From JBPRGG01 sp051418075 (lineage in GTDB: Bacteria; Bacteroidota; Bacteroidia; Cytophagales; Cyclobacteriaceae), in the NCBI GenBank assembly GCA_051418075.1, contig JBPRGG010000005.1, positions 213,605-277,604 of the forward strand: a DNA stretch of 64,000 nucleotides, given 5' to 3'. A model generated the notes under the pieces. That model saw only the letters and a list, made by a program, of their open reading frames with translations. It was not told the origin of the DNA and ran no database searches. This document shows, one piece after another, positions 53,188 through 63,728 of the stretch (position 1 is its first letter; each line of letters opens with the position of its first letter). Both the position numbers and the translations under genes were made by a program.

Positions 53188-55479
53188 TTACTGGTATTTA
53201 AAGTAAAATTTAGCTCTTTCCGTGCCTGCCTGAACTACAAAATAACCGTCCTCTAAAAGCAGTTCATTTTCATCGGTGGGATAACTTAAATGCTTTTGAG
53301 GTATTATGTCAAAAGTAAAGGTTTTACTTTCACCGGGTTGAAGCATCTGCTTTTCAAAATGCAGCAATTCTTTACTGGGTCGGGTATAACTTCCCACCAG
53401 GTCTGAGATGTACCAAAGTACAGCTTCTTTTCCTTCTCTACTTCCGGTATTGGTTACAGTCACCGATGCTGAAAAAGGTCCGTCTCCGGTCAGAATGCTG
53501 TCAGGCAAGGTGAGCTGTGAGTATTCAAAGTCGGTATAGCTTAATCCGGTACCAAATTCTCCAATTGTATATCTTTGAATATCAGGATTATAAGTATTTA
53601 AATAGGAGTATTCCATAAACTTGTAATTATAAGGGATCAGGTGTCCTGATTTAAAGGGATAGGTAATTGACATTTTGCCACTGGGATTGATCCTGCCACT
53701 GATCACTCCGGCTATGGCTTCTGCTCCAAACATTCCGGGTAATCCGGCAAATATGACGGCATCACATTCATCGTAAAGTTCTCCTACGGTACGTGGCCTA
53801 CCCTCTATGAAAACCAGGACCACTGGTTTTCCTGTGGTTTGGGCAGCCTGAATTAATTCCACCTGGTCATCCATCAAATCCAGCTCATTGATATTGCCCC
53901 AGCCCTCTGCATAGGGATCTTCACCAGTTGCAATAATGATCGCGTCAGCCTGAGCCGATGCTTCAAACAAGGAGTTAATGTCAGCCAATGTAATTTCGGC
54001 CCGGGCATATTCATCCTGAAGCGCCTGATATACCGTCTTCCAATCGTCTGGATAAAGCGATTCGTCATTCCCCTGCCAGGTATAGGTCCAGCCTCCGGCC
54101 AATGCCATTTTCTGGTTAGCATTGTTCCCGGCCAATACGATCTTTCCGGGATCTGTCAATGGCAGCCTTTCAAAATCATTTTTCATCAAAACTATTGATT
54201 CCCGTGCAGCTTCACGGGAAGCTTGGTGGTGCTGATCTGAACCAACCTGATTTATGTAATCCTCTGATGGGTAAGGATTATCAAACAATCCCAATTGATA
54301 TTTTAAACGCAATATCCTTCGAACTGATAAATCCAGTCGTTCTTCCGGAATACGTCCTTCTTCCACCAATTCCCTTAAATGCCGGCAGAAATCAACTGTA
54401 GTAGGGGTCATGGACATATCTACCCCTGCCATAATAGCCAGGTAAGTGGATTCTTTTTCATTTTCAGAGACATAATGCTCTGTATGTAGTTTTATGATGT
54501 CCTGATAATCAGTAAGTGCCACACCTTTAAATCCCATTTGATCTCTTAACATGTTGGTCAGGTAAAAGTAGGAGGCATGTACCGGCTTGCCATTGATTTC
54601 TCCACTATTAATCATCACCGTCTTTACTCCCTGGTCAATAGCTGCCTGAAATGGCGGGGCCAGGTATTCATACAGTTTTTGCATGGAAACATCTACAGCA
54701 GTGCGGTCCCAGCCGGAATTAGGAATGGAATATCCAATGAAGTGTTTGGCACAGGCTGCCATTTTGTAAGGCCCAACCGTCTCTTGCTCAAGGCCTTCTA
54801 TGTAGGCTGCGCCCATTACTTCTGCCACACGGGTATCTTCACCAAATGTTTCATATAACCGAGACCATAATTTATTACGACCTACTCCCAGCACCGGAGC
54901 AAAATTCCAGTGATGGCCCAGTGCAGCTGCTTCCCTGGCTGTGATCTGACCGGTTTGTCGGGCAAATTCAGGGTTAAAAGTAGCTCCCAGATTGATTTCA
55001 TGAGGAAAAATTGTTCCTTCCTCAATATAATTGGTGCCGTGAATATGGTCAATCCCAAACACCATGGGGATCTCATGATTAGAATTCTCCATATTTACCT
55101 GTTGCAGGTAATATCCTAATTGATACCATTCACGGGCTGTACGGGTGCCACCGGTTAAAAAAGAGCCGATTTGATATTCTTCAATGGTGTTGGCCAACTT
55201 TGCTGAGTCTATTAGGGCAGCCATTCCTCCGGTAGCTTCCGTTTGGTCCTGGTTTACAGCAAAAAAAGCTTCATTCACCTGCGTCATCTGCCCTACCTTA
55301 TCCACCAATGACATTTTATCCAGCAAACCATCTATAAATGATTCCATCTGGACATCATCGGTACGTTCCATTTCTATCCGGTCAGAAACTGTAATTGGTT
55401 TTTCTTCAATTTTATCTCTTACACAACCCAAAGCCAATACAAAAATGCTTAAAAGCAATACTTTTTGAATATATTTCAT
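53188..55479 (-). CDS. Glycoside hydrolase family 3 lipoprotein (beta-glucosidase-like)
   Basis: The 763-residue enzyme has a lipoprotein signal (LLSIFVLALGC, Cys19), a family 3 N-terminal barrel (VFGIDHIHGTNYIEEGTIFP, AACAKHFIGYSIPNSGWDRT, KGVALTDYQDIIKL with the nucleophile Asp), the C-terminal sandwich (IVLMKNDFERLPLTDPGKIV, IIATGEDPYAEGWGN) and an FnIII-like end. It would release beta-linked glucose or related sugars in the periplasm or on the surface. Together with the Sus system and cellobiose 2-epimerase it could make or cut disaccharides. It is separated from them by about 9 kb. Confidence 0.93.
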   Translation of the reverse strand: MKYIQKVLLLSIFVLALGCVRDKIEEKPITVSDRIEMERTDDVQMESFIDGLLDKMSLVDKVGQMTQVNEAFFAVNQDQTEATGGMAALIDSAKLANTIEEYQIGSFLTGGTRTAREWYQLGYYLQQVNMENSNHEIPMVFGIDHIHGTNYIEEGTIFPHEINLGATFNPEFARQTGQITAREAAALGHHWNFAPVLGVGRNKLWSRLYETFGEDTRVAEVMGAAYIEGLEQETVGPYKMAACAKHFIGYSIPNSGWDRTAVDVSMQKLYEYLAPPFQAAIDQGVKTVMINSGEINGKPVHASYFYLTNMLRDQMGFKGVALTDYQDIIKLHTEHYVSENEKESTYLAIMAGVDMSMTPTTVDFCRHLRELVEEGRIPEERLDLSVRRILRLKYQLGLFDNPYPSEDYINQVGSDQHHQASREAARESIVLMKNDFERLPLTDPGKIVLAGNNANQKMALAGGWTYTWQGNDESLYPDDWKTVYQALQDEYARAEITLADINSLFEASAQADAIIIATGEDPYAEGWGNINELDLMDDQVELIQAAQTTGKPVVLVFIEGRPRTVGELYDECDAVIFAGLPGMFGAEAIAGVISGRINPSGKMSITYPFKSGHLIPYNYKFMEYSYLNTYNPDIQRYTIGEFGTGLSYTDFEYSQLTLPDSILTGDGPFSASVTVTNTGSREGKEAVLWYISDLVGSYTRPSKELLHFEKQMLQPGESKTFTFDIIPQKHLSYPTDENELLLEDGYFVVQAGTERAKFYFKYQ

Positions 55480-55570
55480 AAGACATTTATTTGAATGACT
55501 AATTTACAAATATTACTGCAATATCATAAATTATCCCTGTCAACCAGCTTCAGGCAAAGTGGAATTTACC

Positions 55571-55598
55571 AAAAAACCCGGCGATAACCGGGTTTTTT
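55571..55598 (-). terminator. Intrinsic terminator of the FG-GAP gene
   Basis: AAAAAACCCGG (55571-55581) and CCGGGTTTTTT (55588-55598) form an 11-bp perfect stem with a 6-base loop. It lies 10 bp after the FG-GAP gene stop and could act on both strands. Confidence 0.88.
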
Positions 55599-55608
55599 GC
55601 ATCTACAG

Positions 55609-56994
55609 TTATTGTAGTTTTATGAAATAAGCCGACCCACTGGTGGTACCTACATCATTATCTCCTATTGCACCTACCAACACCTGTTGATCATAAACAG
55701 AAATCGATTTGCCAAATAAGTCTTCATCCTCACTATCGGGAGGTGTAATTTTTTCCTGCATCTGCCATTCAGTGCCCGATTCCCGGTAAATGTAAATGCT
55801 GTTTTTAATATAATCCCCAATCACCAGCAAATCACCATTCAGGGCCAGGTCATTACCAAAACCATAGGTGTTATCATTTCGATCCGGAGCAAAGCTGGTT
55901 TTCTGATGCCATTCAGATTCATTTTTTTCGTATAAAAACACTTCTCCCTGACCTTGACTGTAGAATGCGCCGATAAAAGCCTGGTTTTGACGGATGGCAA
56001 CACTATTGCCCAAATGACCATTTGCCTCTTCTCCCAGAATTTTCTGCTCAGGAATGTATTCGCCATCAATCAATTGATATATATAGGCTGCACCTGCCCC
56101 ACTGGCATATTCCTGATTTTCTGTTGCCCCAATGATCAGCTGATTATCATCTAAAGAGATGGATGAGCCAAAAGCTTCATTTGAATCAGCATTTAATTTG
56201 TTTTTGAATAACCATTGACCTCCCGGATCTTTTTGATAAATATACACTGCATTTTCCCCGGTAGCCCCCACCAAAACCTGGTCCTGATGAATAGCCACAG
56301 AATATCCGAAAGATTTTTGCGCTCCTTCATACAAGTAAGTCTTTTCAATCCAGTTATCCCCCTGTTTTTCGAAGATAAAAGCATAATCATTTAGTCCGCA
56401 TCCAATGACAGCATAATTTCCATCAACTGCCAGGGCACTGCCAAATTCATCCACTGACACAGAAGGTGTAAGGATAGCCGTTTCTGTCCACTCCTGCCCA
56501 TTTTTCTTAAAATAATAAACAGCGCCTTTAGCCCTGGTGCCTAACAAAGCAAAATCCTGACCCTGGTATACTGAATAACCAGATTCCTCTCCGCCATCAC
56601 CATTGATGCGCAACTTTTGATAAGGCAATTGGTCTACTACAAATTGAACCGGTGATTTTAGAGCATCAGGGTGGGAATCTAATTGTACCGATATATTGCC
56701 GGTAGCCGCTTCCAGTGGCACTTTTACCTTTATCTCATTTTGATGGACAGAAAGTACAGAGGCCGTTTGCAATTCAGCAAAGGTAACTTCCGGAGGCTCA
56801 AGTTGGTCCTGATGCTGGTAGTTGGATAAGTATATTACAACATCTTGCCCCGGAAAAGCATGATCGGGAACGATTTTAGTGATCTCAGGAACATTAGATG
56901 GTATCATTTCGTTTTCATCCTCCTCATTGCAGCCTGTCCAGACAAACAATGCAGAAATAAAGAACAAACAAGCTTTTAAACAGGACTTTTTCAT
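55609..56994 (-). CDS. Lipoprotein with IPT/TIG domain and FG-GAP-like beta-propeller
   Basis: The 461-residue protein has a lipoprotein signal (FISALFVWTGC, Cys22), an IPT/TIG Ig-like domain (VPEITKIVPDHAFPGQDVVI, 35-120), and about seven blades of an FG-GAP-type propeller, each with a pattern such as FGSALAVDGNYAVIG, FGYSVAIHQDQVLVGA, FGSSISLDDNQLIIGA, LGNSVAIRQNQAFIGA, FGKSISVYDQQVLVGA. Such propellers usually bind proteins or sugars at the surface. No enzyme motif is present. It is monocistronic, with a strong terminator after it. Confidence 0.85.
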   Translation of the reverse strand: MKKSCLKACLFFISALFVWTGCNEEDENEMIPSNVPEITKIVPDHAFPGQDVVIYLSNYQHQDQLEPPEVTFAELQTASVLSVHQNEIKVKVPLEAATGNISVQLDSHPDALKSPVQFVVDQLPYQKLRINGDGGEESGYSVYQGQDFALLGTRAKGAVYYFKKNGQEWTETAILTPSVSVDEFGSALAVDGNYAVIGCGLNDYAFIFEKQGDNWIEKTYLYEGAQKSFGYSVAIHQDQVLVGATGENAVYIYQKDPGGQWLFKNKLNADSNEAFGSSISLDDNQLIIGATENQEYASGAGAAYIYQLIDGEYIPEQKILGEEANGHLGNSVAIRQNQAFIGAFYSQGQGEVFLYEKNESEWHQKTSFAPDRNDNTYGFGNDLALNGDLLVIGDYIKNSIYIYRESGTEWQMQEKITPPDSEDEDLFGKSISVYDQQVLVGAIGDNDVGTTSGSAYFIKLQ

Positions 56995-58129
56995 ATTTAC
57001 AGAAAGTTTAATAATTAATATATGTAATATTTTAAAAAATATACCAATTTGTAAACAAGAAACAGGCCATTAAGGGCTTTTTTAATAAAAAATTGAAAAA
57101 GTTATGCAAAATTTATATTAGCGGTAATAACATAAGATAAAATGAAATTTAATAAGAACAGCAGGTGATTTACAATAGCCAAAGCGTACAATGGTGTACG
57201 TTACCGGGCAAAAATAATGGTATCACCCGAATGCTGTATTTAATTTGTTTGTGCAATGCCCAATAGCTTCAGGACCACTCAGGCTCTGAACTGCCAGTTG
57301 AAGGTCAGGTTTTACTTGATTCATACTTGCCCAGGCTGGTTATAAAACAAGATCCTTTTTGTAAATGCTTTTGTCAGATATTTATGGGTTTAAAACTTTC
57401 GTTTTGAGATATTGGTATGAATGAGACATTTGAATGGCATGGTGTATTGTGGGATTATGATGTGGTTTCATATCAAATTAGTACAACTGTTTTTACCAGC
57501 CAAAACCCTCCCAACCGCTGAAACTGGTGGGCAATCTATTATTATTATTTTAAATTCCATTTCTTTTCCTGAGCATTGATATTAACTTACCTATGACCAA
57601 TCCAACCAATATGCCTAGCGTAAAATCAATAAAATCATTATTTGGAAGGTTGAATCTTACTATAACTGCAATAACAATAAGAGCGACCAGGATTAATAAT
57701 GTCCATATATTTTTTTTATCTTTCATATCTAATGCTTTTCAATAAATTTACTTGTCAATTATTTTTTGATTTTACATACTCAGATCCCAAAATAAATTCA
57801 ATTTAAGTCAGGTCGGAATAGTCAGAAATTTTCAGTTTTCAATAAACTGATGCTACCAATCACAGTAAAGGGATAAAAATCAGGTTTTACCGAATCAGTT
57901 AATTGAGAGAATTTATCATGCTCGTATTCTCAGGATTTGGCACTCTCTGCCCTTTGACATTAGAAGTCATATTACAGGAAAATTGAGAAACACAGAATTT
58001 ATTAAATTCAATTTATAATTATTTAAGTTTTCATTGCTGTAGCATGGTCTATTTGCATCCGTAACATCATGTTAACTAACAGCAATTTATCTAATACCGA
58101 ACTTACCGTCTAAAATTATTTCTAATAGA
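56995..58129. other. 1.1-kb gene-poor region
   Basis: Apart from the 58-codon gene at 57550-57726, I see no supported gene here. The DNA is AT-rich with short broken frames. There are no long repeats or T-tailed hairpins, only a small palindrome near 57185-57200 (CGTACA and TGTACG). It may be regulatory or decayed sequence. Confidence 0.5.
57550..57726 (-). CDS. Small two-helix membrane protein (58 aa)
   Basis: An ATG at 57726 opens a 58-codon frame ending TAA at 57550. The product begins MKDKKNIWTLLILVALIVIA and has two hydrophobic helices (about 7-23 and 32-51, TLGILVGLVIGKLISM) with a basic end (LRKRNGI). The positive ends at both sides suggest both termini lie in the cytoplasm. It is a convincing small membrane gene in an otherwise empty stretch; the family is unknown. 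Confidence 0.6.
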   Translation of the reverse strand: MKDKKNIWTLLILVALIVIAVIVRFNLPNNDFIDFTLGILVGLVIGKLISMLRKRNGI

Positions 58130-61100
58130 TCACCTGAAAAGAACTCTGCTGGTTTTTTCTCCGAAACGGGTTTTAAGCCGTAAAATAATCATACCCTTTT
58201 GATCAGTTTGCCAGATAAAACCAGAAGCCCCTGCCGGTCGGTACCCCAGATCGATTTCATCGATTTTTTGTCCTTTAACATTCCAGAATTGAATTATTAC
58301 TGGTCCAGCTAGTGGATTGGTATAGGTTATATCAACCTCATGACTGGCAGGGTTGGGGTAGCTGGTAATATCAAAATTTTCATTTATTGCTGCATCATTG
58401 ACATTTACCAGGGTATTGGTCTGAATTAACAGGTTATCAATGGCCCAACCCCAGCCGACAGCTTCAGGATCAGAATGTAAACGAAACCTTAATAGGACGG
58501 TATCTTCCGGGGCAAACACATCGGTCAGATTATGTTCCTGAGAAAAGAATAAGGAGTTATCCCCGGTTTGGTCATTGTCATAAGCTTCCAGCCATTCCGG
58601 TTGTAAACGGGCATCATATCCGGGCATCAATGGTAACCATTCCAAACCATTGGTAGTCCCTTCCACTATCACATAATCCCAGAATTCATCATCTAAAAAC
58701 ACTGTACCTGCTTCACCTGGCTCAATGATGGCGATATCATCATAGGCAAGCCGGGGATTATCGGCAGAGATAATAACTGGAGATCTTAAGTAGTAGTAGT
58801 AGTCGGTGTTTCTGCCATAGGGATGAAGTGAATGAATGGCCGGATCTGTGAACCCTTCAGGTTCAACAATCGCGTATCCATTTCCATAAAAATCCGATTC
58901 ATTGAAATTGTTAAAATCCGAGCTGTAGGAGTTAACCGGGTCATTTACTTCAAAATAAAAGGTAGATGCCCGGTTCGACTGCAGTGTTTTTGAGCTATTA
59001 TAGGCATCAATCACAAGATTAGCTGTATCACCGGCTGGAAAATCAGTAATGGTGAAAAACTGCAAACCCATTTCAGGAGCTATAATACGTCCTATTTCCT
59101 GCTTGTTTACAGTAATTCTGATAGAATCATATGCACCTCTCAAATTAGTCAGGAACACTAGTTCTCCCTGGGGAGACACACCAAAATCCTCAATCAGGGG
59201 GGCAAATACTATTTGGTTTTCCACCGGTAAATCTACCGTCCAAATACCTCTTCCATGAGTGGCTACTACCAGTTCAGTATCTACCAGCTTCATTTCCCAA
59301 ATAGCGGTATTGGGTAGCCCGTTATTAGCCAGTGACCAGGATGCGCCGTTGTCAGTGGATTCTACCAACCCGATTTCTGTTCCAGCCCAAATGGTATTGG
59401 GTTCATGAGGTAATACAAACAAACTGTAGACAGCTACATCGGGAAAGCCATTGGTGCTGGCAGTACCACTACCATATCCGGTTATATCGGTCCAGGTTTG
59501 TCCCAGGTCAGTGGTGCGTAATATTTTTGGTGCATCGGCAAATGAAAACAAGGCAAAGGCGGTAGAATCCTGAAATGGGTGGGTTTCAATGCCTGTGATA
59601 GGGCCGAGGTTGGCTTGGGTATAATTATTGGTGACCTGAAAAGTTTGACCTCCGTCAGTGGAAACGTGCAGGTTCCCATTGCTGGACATGGCTGAACCAG
59701 CCCATACAATTTGATTATTGGCCTGCGATACTTTTATATCGGTAAAAGTGCCAAATTGCCATTTGGAATTAATAGGTATGCCAGTCCAGTTTTCACCAAA
59801 ATTATCTGAACGCCAAACTCCTGAACTGCCAATGGCAAATAACACTTCCGGATTGCTTTTTGAATTGGCAAGTTTTGTAATAAAAGGTGCAGAATCTTCG
59901 TCATTATCATCCAGTCCGCTGATAGCCAGTTGCCAGGTTGCACCCCCATCCAGACTACGGGAAAAGGTATTGAATTGTGAGCTTCCTATGATTTTTTCCG
60001 GATCAGCATTATTCCAGACAACATCAAAACCATCACCACCTATCTGGAACAGGTATAAGGTAGCCGGACCGGCAACTTCGGCCGGATTGGATCGCCAGGT
60101 GCCATTATCCTGTAATCCACCTATATATTGTTCTTCTCCCCTTTTTTTATCTATGCCATAAAACTGACCAGTATTATATTCATTTCCGGCAAAAAACCAG
60201 GTGTCCGGAGCCACCCCGGGATCTGTGCCGGTATTGGAAACATAAACACCGCCATCATTGGCATTCACCAGTTTGAAGGTTTGAGCAGCTTCATTAATCA
60301 CCAGAGGCAAAATATGATGGTGATCTACATGTACATTGCTATTTTTACCATCAATTTCCTGGTAGGAATCTGTCATGTTAGTGGTCTGACGATACTTTTT
60401 AGGGGTGGTTTGAATTCTGATTTCGGATACTGGCAGATCATTAGGTGTCCAGGTGGCACCGGTGGTTAGAATGGGCCACATGGCATAAAGCGTTTTATAG
60501 GCCATGCCAGCCACCCTGGTTATTTCAGGACTAGGCGTGTTGGCATCATAGGGAACTGCATTGATAAAGATATATTCTCTGCCCCTGGTATCATCTGCCT
60601 GATCTCTCTCCTCCAGGTCAAAAACACCATTTCGTTCCTGGTCCCGGAAAGACACCATCAATTGTTGATTGTTGATAACATCCCAAACCTCAAATGGAAC
60701 TTCCACATAATCCTGATAAGTATAATCAGCAGGCGGTACACCGGCCCCGGCCCCAGCCGGCACGGTAAATCGGTGAGCCATTTGGGATATTCCCGGACCA
60801 AACCTAATCTCTACTGAAGTGAAATCCCCAGGTTCCAAATCAACGGGATAGGCTGCATTTTCTTTGAACCAATCCGGGCCGGTAGTTAATCCTCCGTTTA
60901 AAAATAACCCACTAAAATTTACCCAGGCCAAAAAGGACTGGGTGTTTACTTCTTCCACATCTACCACCTGGTATTCTACCTGTCCTCCCTGGTCTACGAT
61001 AGCCATTTTCCATAGATTTATTCCGCCGACATACACCACATTTTCATCAAAAGGATGAACTGCAATGGAATTATCATACCATCCCTGATCACCCAGCCAA

Positions 61101-62203
61101 TTGTAATTCACACCATCATTTACTTCCACTACCAGGCTCCAAAGTTCTCCTCCATTCTGGGAAATATACAAATCCGAGCCGGTTCCTGTAAGATTGCCTT
61201 CCACAGAGGCATACATTACCTGGGGGTTGGTTGGAGCAATAGCCAATTCTATTCGACCCTGAGCAACAATACCGTCACTTGAATTGCTCCAGGTGATCCC
61301 GCCATCACTTGAGATGAGTATTCCCCGACCATAAACGGTAGCATATTGCCGGTTAAAATCAGTAGGATCAAATAATAATTGCTGAACTCTGCCATCGGCA
61401 TCATAAACATTGGTCCAGGAGGCACCACCATCGGAAGATCTGAAAATGGCAGACCGAAAATCTGAATACCTGCCACTGTTGCTACAAATAAGTACTACAT
61501 CGGGATTTTCAGGATCAACAATAATGCGATTGATGTTGATAAAATCCCGGTTGTTGACCGTGCTTTCCAACTGGATCCATGTATCTCCCTGGTCCAGGGA
61601 TTTAAACATTCCGGTACCATTGATAGCATCCAGGTTATAAAAGCCTTCTCCGGTGCCAGCGTATATTATATTGGATGATGGCGAGGGCATGGCCAGAGTG
61701 GAAGTGGCTAAATTGGGAAAACCAGGGGTTTTTAAACTCCATGATTGTCCTGCATCTGTGGTTTTCCAGATCCCTCCCCCCACTGAGCCAGCCAGCCAGG
61801 TGTTTTTATCGGGATCATCCAAGGGAAGTACAATTCTGGTCCGGCCCGGTACATTAGCCGGGCCTCTTTCTATCCAATCCAGCGCTTTTGTTCTTTTATT
61901 GCTAATCTTTTGCCGGGCTTTGGTTAACTCATGCATTCGGTAATTCATGGGATATCCCGGTTCTGCTTTTCCTTCCCTGGTTCTGATATGATGATGGAAT
62001 TGCACGAATTGACTGGGCTTGTCAAAAGATTTGCCTTCTTTACGGTTTCTTTTCAGGGCAATTTCCTTTTGTTTGATCTCTGCCGGAGTTAAGGCAATTT
62101 TTTTCTCTTTTGTCAAATTATTTTCAGAAAACTGAAGTTGGAAAAAACAGATCAGGCCTGATACCAGAATAAAAAAACTTAAAAAAATAAGATTTTTTTT
62201 CAT
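58130..62203 (-). CDS. Large secreted BNR/sortilin-like repeat protein with T9SS sorting domain
   Basis: The 1357-residue protein starts at the ATG at 62203 (MKKNLIFLSFFILVSGLICF); an upstream TTG is rejected. After the signal come repeated BNR/sortilin propeller units with S-x-D-x-G-x-[TS]-W motifs (TTDAGQSWSLKT, SSDGGASWTNVY, SSDGGITWSNSS, SLDGGATWQLAI, STDNGASWSLAN), then a beta domain and a type A T9SS sorting domain (ITSYPNPASHEVDITYTNPL). Proteins of this kind are exported by type IX secretion and held on the cell surface; some bind or cut glycans, but no sialidase catalytic residues are evident. The small gene at 62213 ends 9 bp upstream. Confidence 0.88.
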   Translation of the reverse strand: MKKNLIFLSFFILVSGLICFFQLQFSENNLTKEKKIALTPAEIKQKEIALKRNRKEGKSFDKPSQFVQFHHHIRTREGKAEPGYPMNYRMHELTKARQKISNKRTKALDWIERGPANVPGRTRIVLPLDDPDKNTWLAGSVGGGIWKTTDAGQSWSLKTPGFPNLATSTLAMPSPSSNIIYAGTGEGFYNLDAINGTGMFKSLDQGDTWIQLESTVNNRDFININRIIVDPENPDVVLICSNSGRYSDFRSAIFRSSDGGASWTNVYDADGRVQQLLFDPTDFNRQYATVYGRGILISSDGGITWSNSSDGIVAQGRIELAIAPTNPQVMYASVEGNLTGTGSDLYISQNGGELWSLVVEVNDGVNYNWLGDQGWYDNSIAVHPFDENVVYVGGINLWKMAIVDQGGQVEYQVVDVEEVNTQSFLAWVNFSGLFLNGGLTTGPDWFKENAAYPVDLEPGDFTSVEIRFGPGISQMAHRFTVPAGAGAGVPPADYTYQDYVEVPFEVWDVINNQQLMVSFRDQERNGVFDLEERDQADDTRGREYIFINAVPYDANTPSPEITRVAGMAYKTLYAMWPILTTGATWTPNDLPVSEIRIQTTPKKYRQTTNMTDSYQEIDGKNSNVHVDHHHILPLVINEAAQTFKLVNANDGGVYVSNTGTDPGVAPDTWFFAGNEYNTGQFYGIDKKRGEEQYIGGLQDNGTWRSNPAEVAGPATLYLFQIGGDGFDVVWNNADPEKIIGSSQFNTFSRSLDGGATWQLAISGLDDNDEDSAPFITKLANSKSNPEVLFAIGSSGVWRSDNFGENWTGIPINSKWQFGTFTDIKVSQANNQIVWAGSAMSSNGNLHVSTDGGQTFQVTNNYTQANLGPITGIETHPFQDSTAFALFSFADAPKILRTTDLGQTWTDITGYGSGTASTNGFPDVAVYSLFVLPHEPNTIWAGTEIGLVESTDNGASWSLANNGLPNTAIWEMKLVDTELVVATHGRGIWTVDLPVENQIVFAPLIEDFGVSPQGELVFLTNLRGAYDSIRITVNKQEIGRIIAPEMGLQFFTITDFPAGDTANLVIDAYNSSKTLQSNRASTFYFEVNDPVNSYSSDFNNFNESDFYGNGYAIVEPEGFTDPAIHSLHPYGRNTDYYYYLRSPVIISADNPRLAYDDIAIIEPGEAGTVFLDDEFWDYVIVEGTTNGLEWLPLMPGYDARLQPEWLEAYDNDQTGDNSLFFSQEHNLTDVFAPEDTVLLRFRLHSDPEAVGWGWAIDNLLIQTNTLVNVNDAAINENFDITSYPNPASHEVDITYTNPLAGPVIIQFWNVKGQKIDEIDLGYRPAGASGFIWQTDQKGMIILRLKTRFGEKTSRVLFR

Positions 62204-62212
62204 GATGAGCAA

Positions 62213-62653
62213 TTACTTTTTTGAATCGGTGTTAGATTGGATGACTGAGGAATAAGGTGTTCTTTTACCTGTTTTGGGATTTAATAAGAATTTGGAGTGC
62301 TCTGGTTTATAATGATCTGAAATTATTTCCGGAGTTTGTATTAGTAAAAGCAGGTCATTGTCAAACCATCTAACCCGGCTCCGGCCTAATCTGGTTTTGT
62401 ACACTAATTGTGATGTTTTGCAGTCATAAACTATAAAATAGGTGCTTGTAAATGGTTTTTGGGGTGTCTTTTTGATAATTTGACTGCACATAACCATGGA
62501 TGAATCCGGTGAATACTCGATTTGAACGTTTTTTTCAGCCTCAAAATATTGGTCAATGATCGGCTTCAACCGATCGGGTTGATCCCTTAACTTTTGTTGG
62601 TCATTTGTTCCGGATAAGATCATTATTAATACAATTGCTATTGAAATATGCAT
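62213..62653 (-). CDS. Hypothetical exported protein (146 aa)
   Basis: The protein has a short hydrophobic N-terminus (MHISIAIVLIMILSG) that may be a signal or anchor, and a beta-rich mature region (IEYSPDSSMVMCSQIIKKTP, YFIVYDCKTSQLVYKTRLGR). I recognise no family. It stops 9 bp before the start of the large BNR protein, so the two are likely co-transcribed; it may be a partner for that surface protein. Confidence 0.7.
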   Translation of the reverse strand: MHISIAIVLIMILSGTNDQQKLRDQPDRLKPIIDQYFEAEKNVQIEYSPDSSMVMCSQIIKKTPQKPFTSTYFIVYDCKTSQLVYKTRLGRSRVRWFDNDLLLLIQTPEIISDHYKPEHSKFLLNPKTGKRTPYSSVIQSNTDSKK

Positions 62654-62753
62654 GATTCCACCATTTTTCAGGTGAAATTACAATAATTATGCCTGATTCA
62701 GACACTTTTCTATTTAACTAAATTTAAAGGAAAAAGCTTTTAAAAATGTGAAT

Positions 62754-63521
62754 TTATCCGTTGATTTTCAAAATATGGCTATTTCTAATATATGCAGGTT
62801 TGCCTTCCCACTTGATCTTGGTCCATACATCCTGTTCTCCCAAAATATTTACCCGGTGGCCCTTTTCCACGATTTCTATTAAATCAGAGCCGGAAGAGGG
62901 GGCATTCATGATATAGGTTCTGGATTGAATGATGATGCCTTTATCATAACTTCCACCCCAGTTGATCAGATAAAACACTGCAGCTAAAACCAGGAAATAA
63001 AATACACCCAGTCCAATCGGTTTTTGATCGATGCGGTTTTTTCTGAAATATATGAGGGAGAAAATCAGCAGGGCCAGGGCCAGGAAAAAATAAAGGATCT
63101 CAGTAAAATACCGTTGATACAGGTTAAGAAAAAAATCCCAGTCCGTGTATTCATACCCTCGGAGATCATGTTCATGGGCCAGTTCTTCCATTTTTCTCAG
63201 GGCCAGTTTATTGGAGGTTTTCAGGTAGTAAAGGTTCAGGTAATAAAGTGCCCGGCTATATTCTCCCAGGCCTTCTTTGATGTAGGCCATTTTTGATAAC
63301 ATACTGGGAGAAACGGCCTGATAATCTTCGAACAAGGTCTGATAGATTTCGAATGACTCTGTATATTTGTTTTGCATAAACAAAGAGTCAGCCCTTTGCA
63401 GCATTCTTTCCGGGGCCTGAGCCTGTGTATTAAAGCTGATAGAAGTACAAAAAAGTAAAATTAAAAACAGAAATCGTTTGGTATTCAATTGTATTGTCAG
63501 GTTATTTAATAAAGTTGACAT
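62754..63521 (-). CDS. TPR plus SH3 membrane protein (BatE-like)
   Basis: The 255-residue protein has a signal or anchor (RFLFLILLFCTSISF), a tetratricopeptide-like region (RADSLFMQNKYTESFEIYQT, YIKEGLGEYSRALYYLNLYY; about 40-110), two membrane helices (about 140-158 and 170-188) and a C-terminal bacterial SH3 domain (ILGEQDVWTKIKWEGKPAYI). The architecture matches the BatE-type proteins of Bacteroidota aerotolerance operons, but no other bat genes are here. It may bind envelope components through the SH3 domain. Confidence 0.8.
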   Translation of the reverse strand: MSTLLNNLTIQLNTKRFLFLILLFCTSISFNTQAQAPERMLQRADSLFMQNKYTESFEIYQTLFEDYQAVSPSMLSKMAYIKEGLGEYSRALYYLNLYYLKTSNKLALRKMEELAHEHDLRGYEYTDWDFFLNLYQRYFTEILYFFLALALLIFSLIYFRKNRIDQKPIGLGVFYFLVLAAVFYLINWGGSYDKGIIIQSRTYIMNAPSSGSDLIEIVEKGHRVNILGEQDVWTKIKWEGKPAYIRNSHILKING

Positions 63522-63554
63522 TTAAACATCGAAAAGACTTTTGAAATTATTGTG

Positions 63555-63562
63555 CAAATATA
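63555..63562 (-). promoter_or_regulatory. -7 element of the BatE-like gene
   Basis: On the minus strand TATATTTG (63562-63555) matches the TAnnTTTG -7 consensus, 34 bp before the start codon. No clear -33 TTTG lies at the expected distance. Confidence 0.4.
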
Positions 63563-63728
63563 GCATTAGGAGAAGGAAATTGGAGGCGAAATGGGAATAT
63601 TTAGTCAATGAAGCTAAAATAAAACGGGTAAAGAGCGACGAATTTAGATGTTTTTATTTCTAACAAACTTATTGTCAGATAGATACGTCAAAAAATCGGA
63701 TATTTTTTCAATTTTAATCAAAAGAAGT

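Noticed and set aside
58130..62203. Exo-alpha-sialidase based on the BNR repeats
   Set aside because: The repeats alone do not show activity; I see no catalytic Arg triad, Tyr/Glu pair or FRIP motif of sialidases, and sortilin-like surface proteins share the same repeats.
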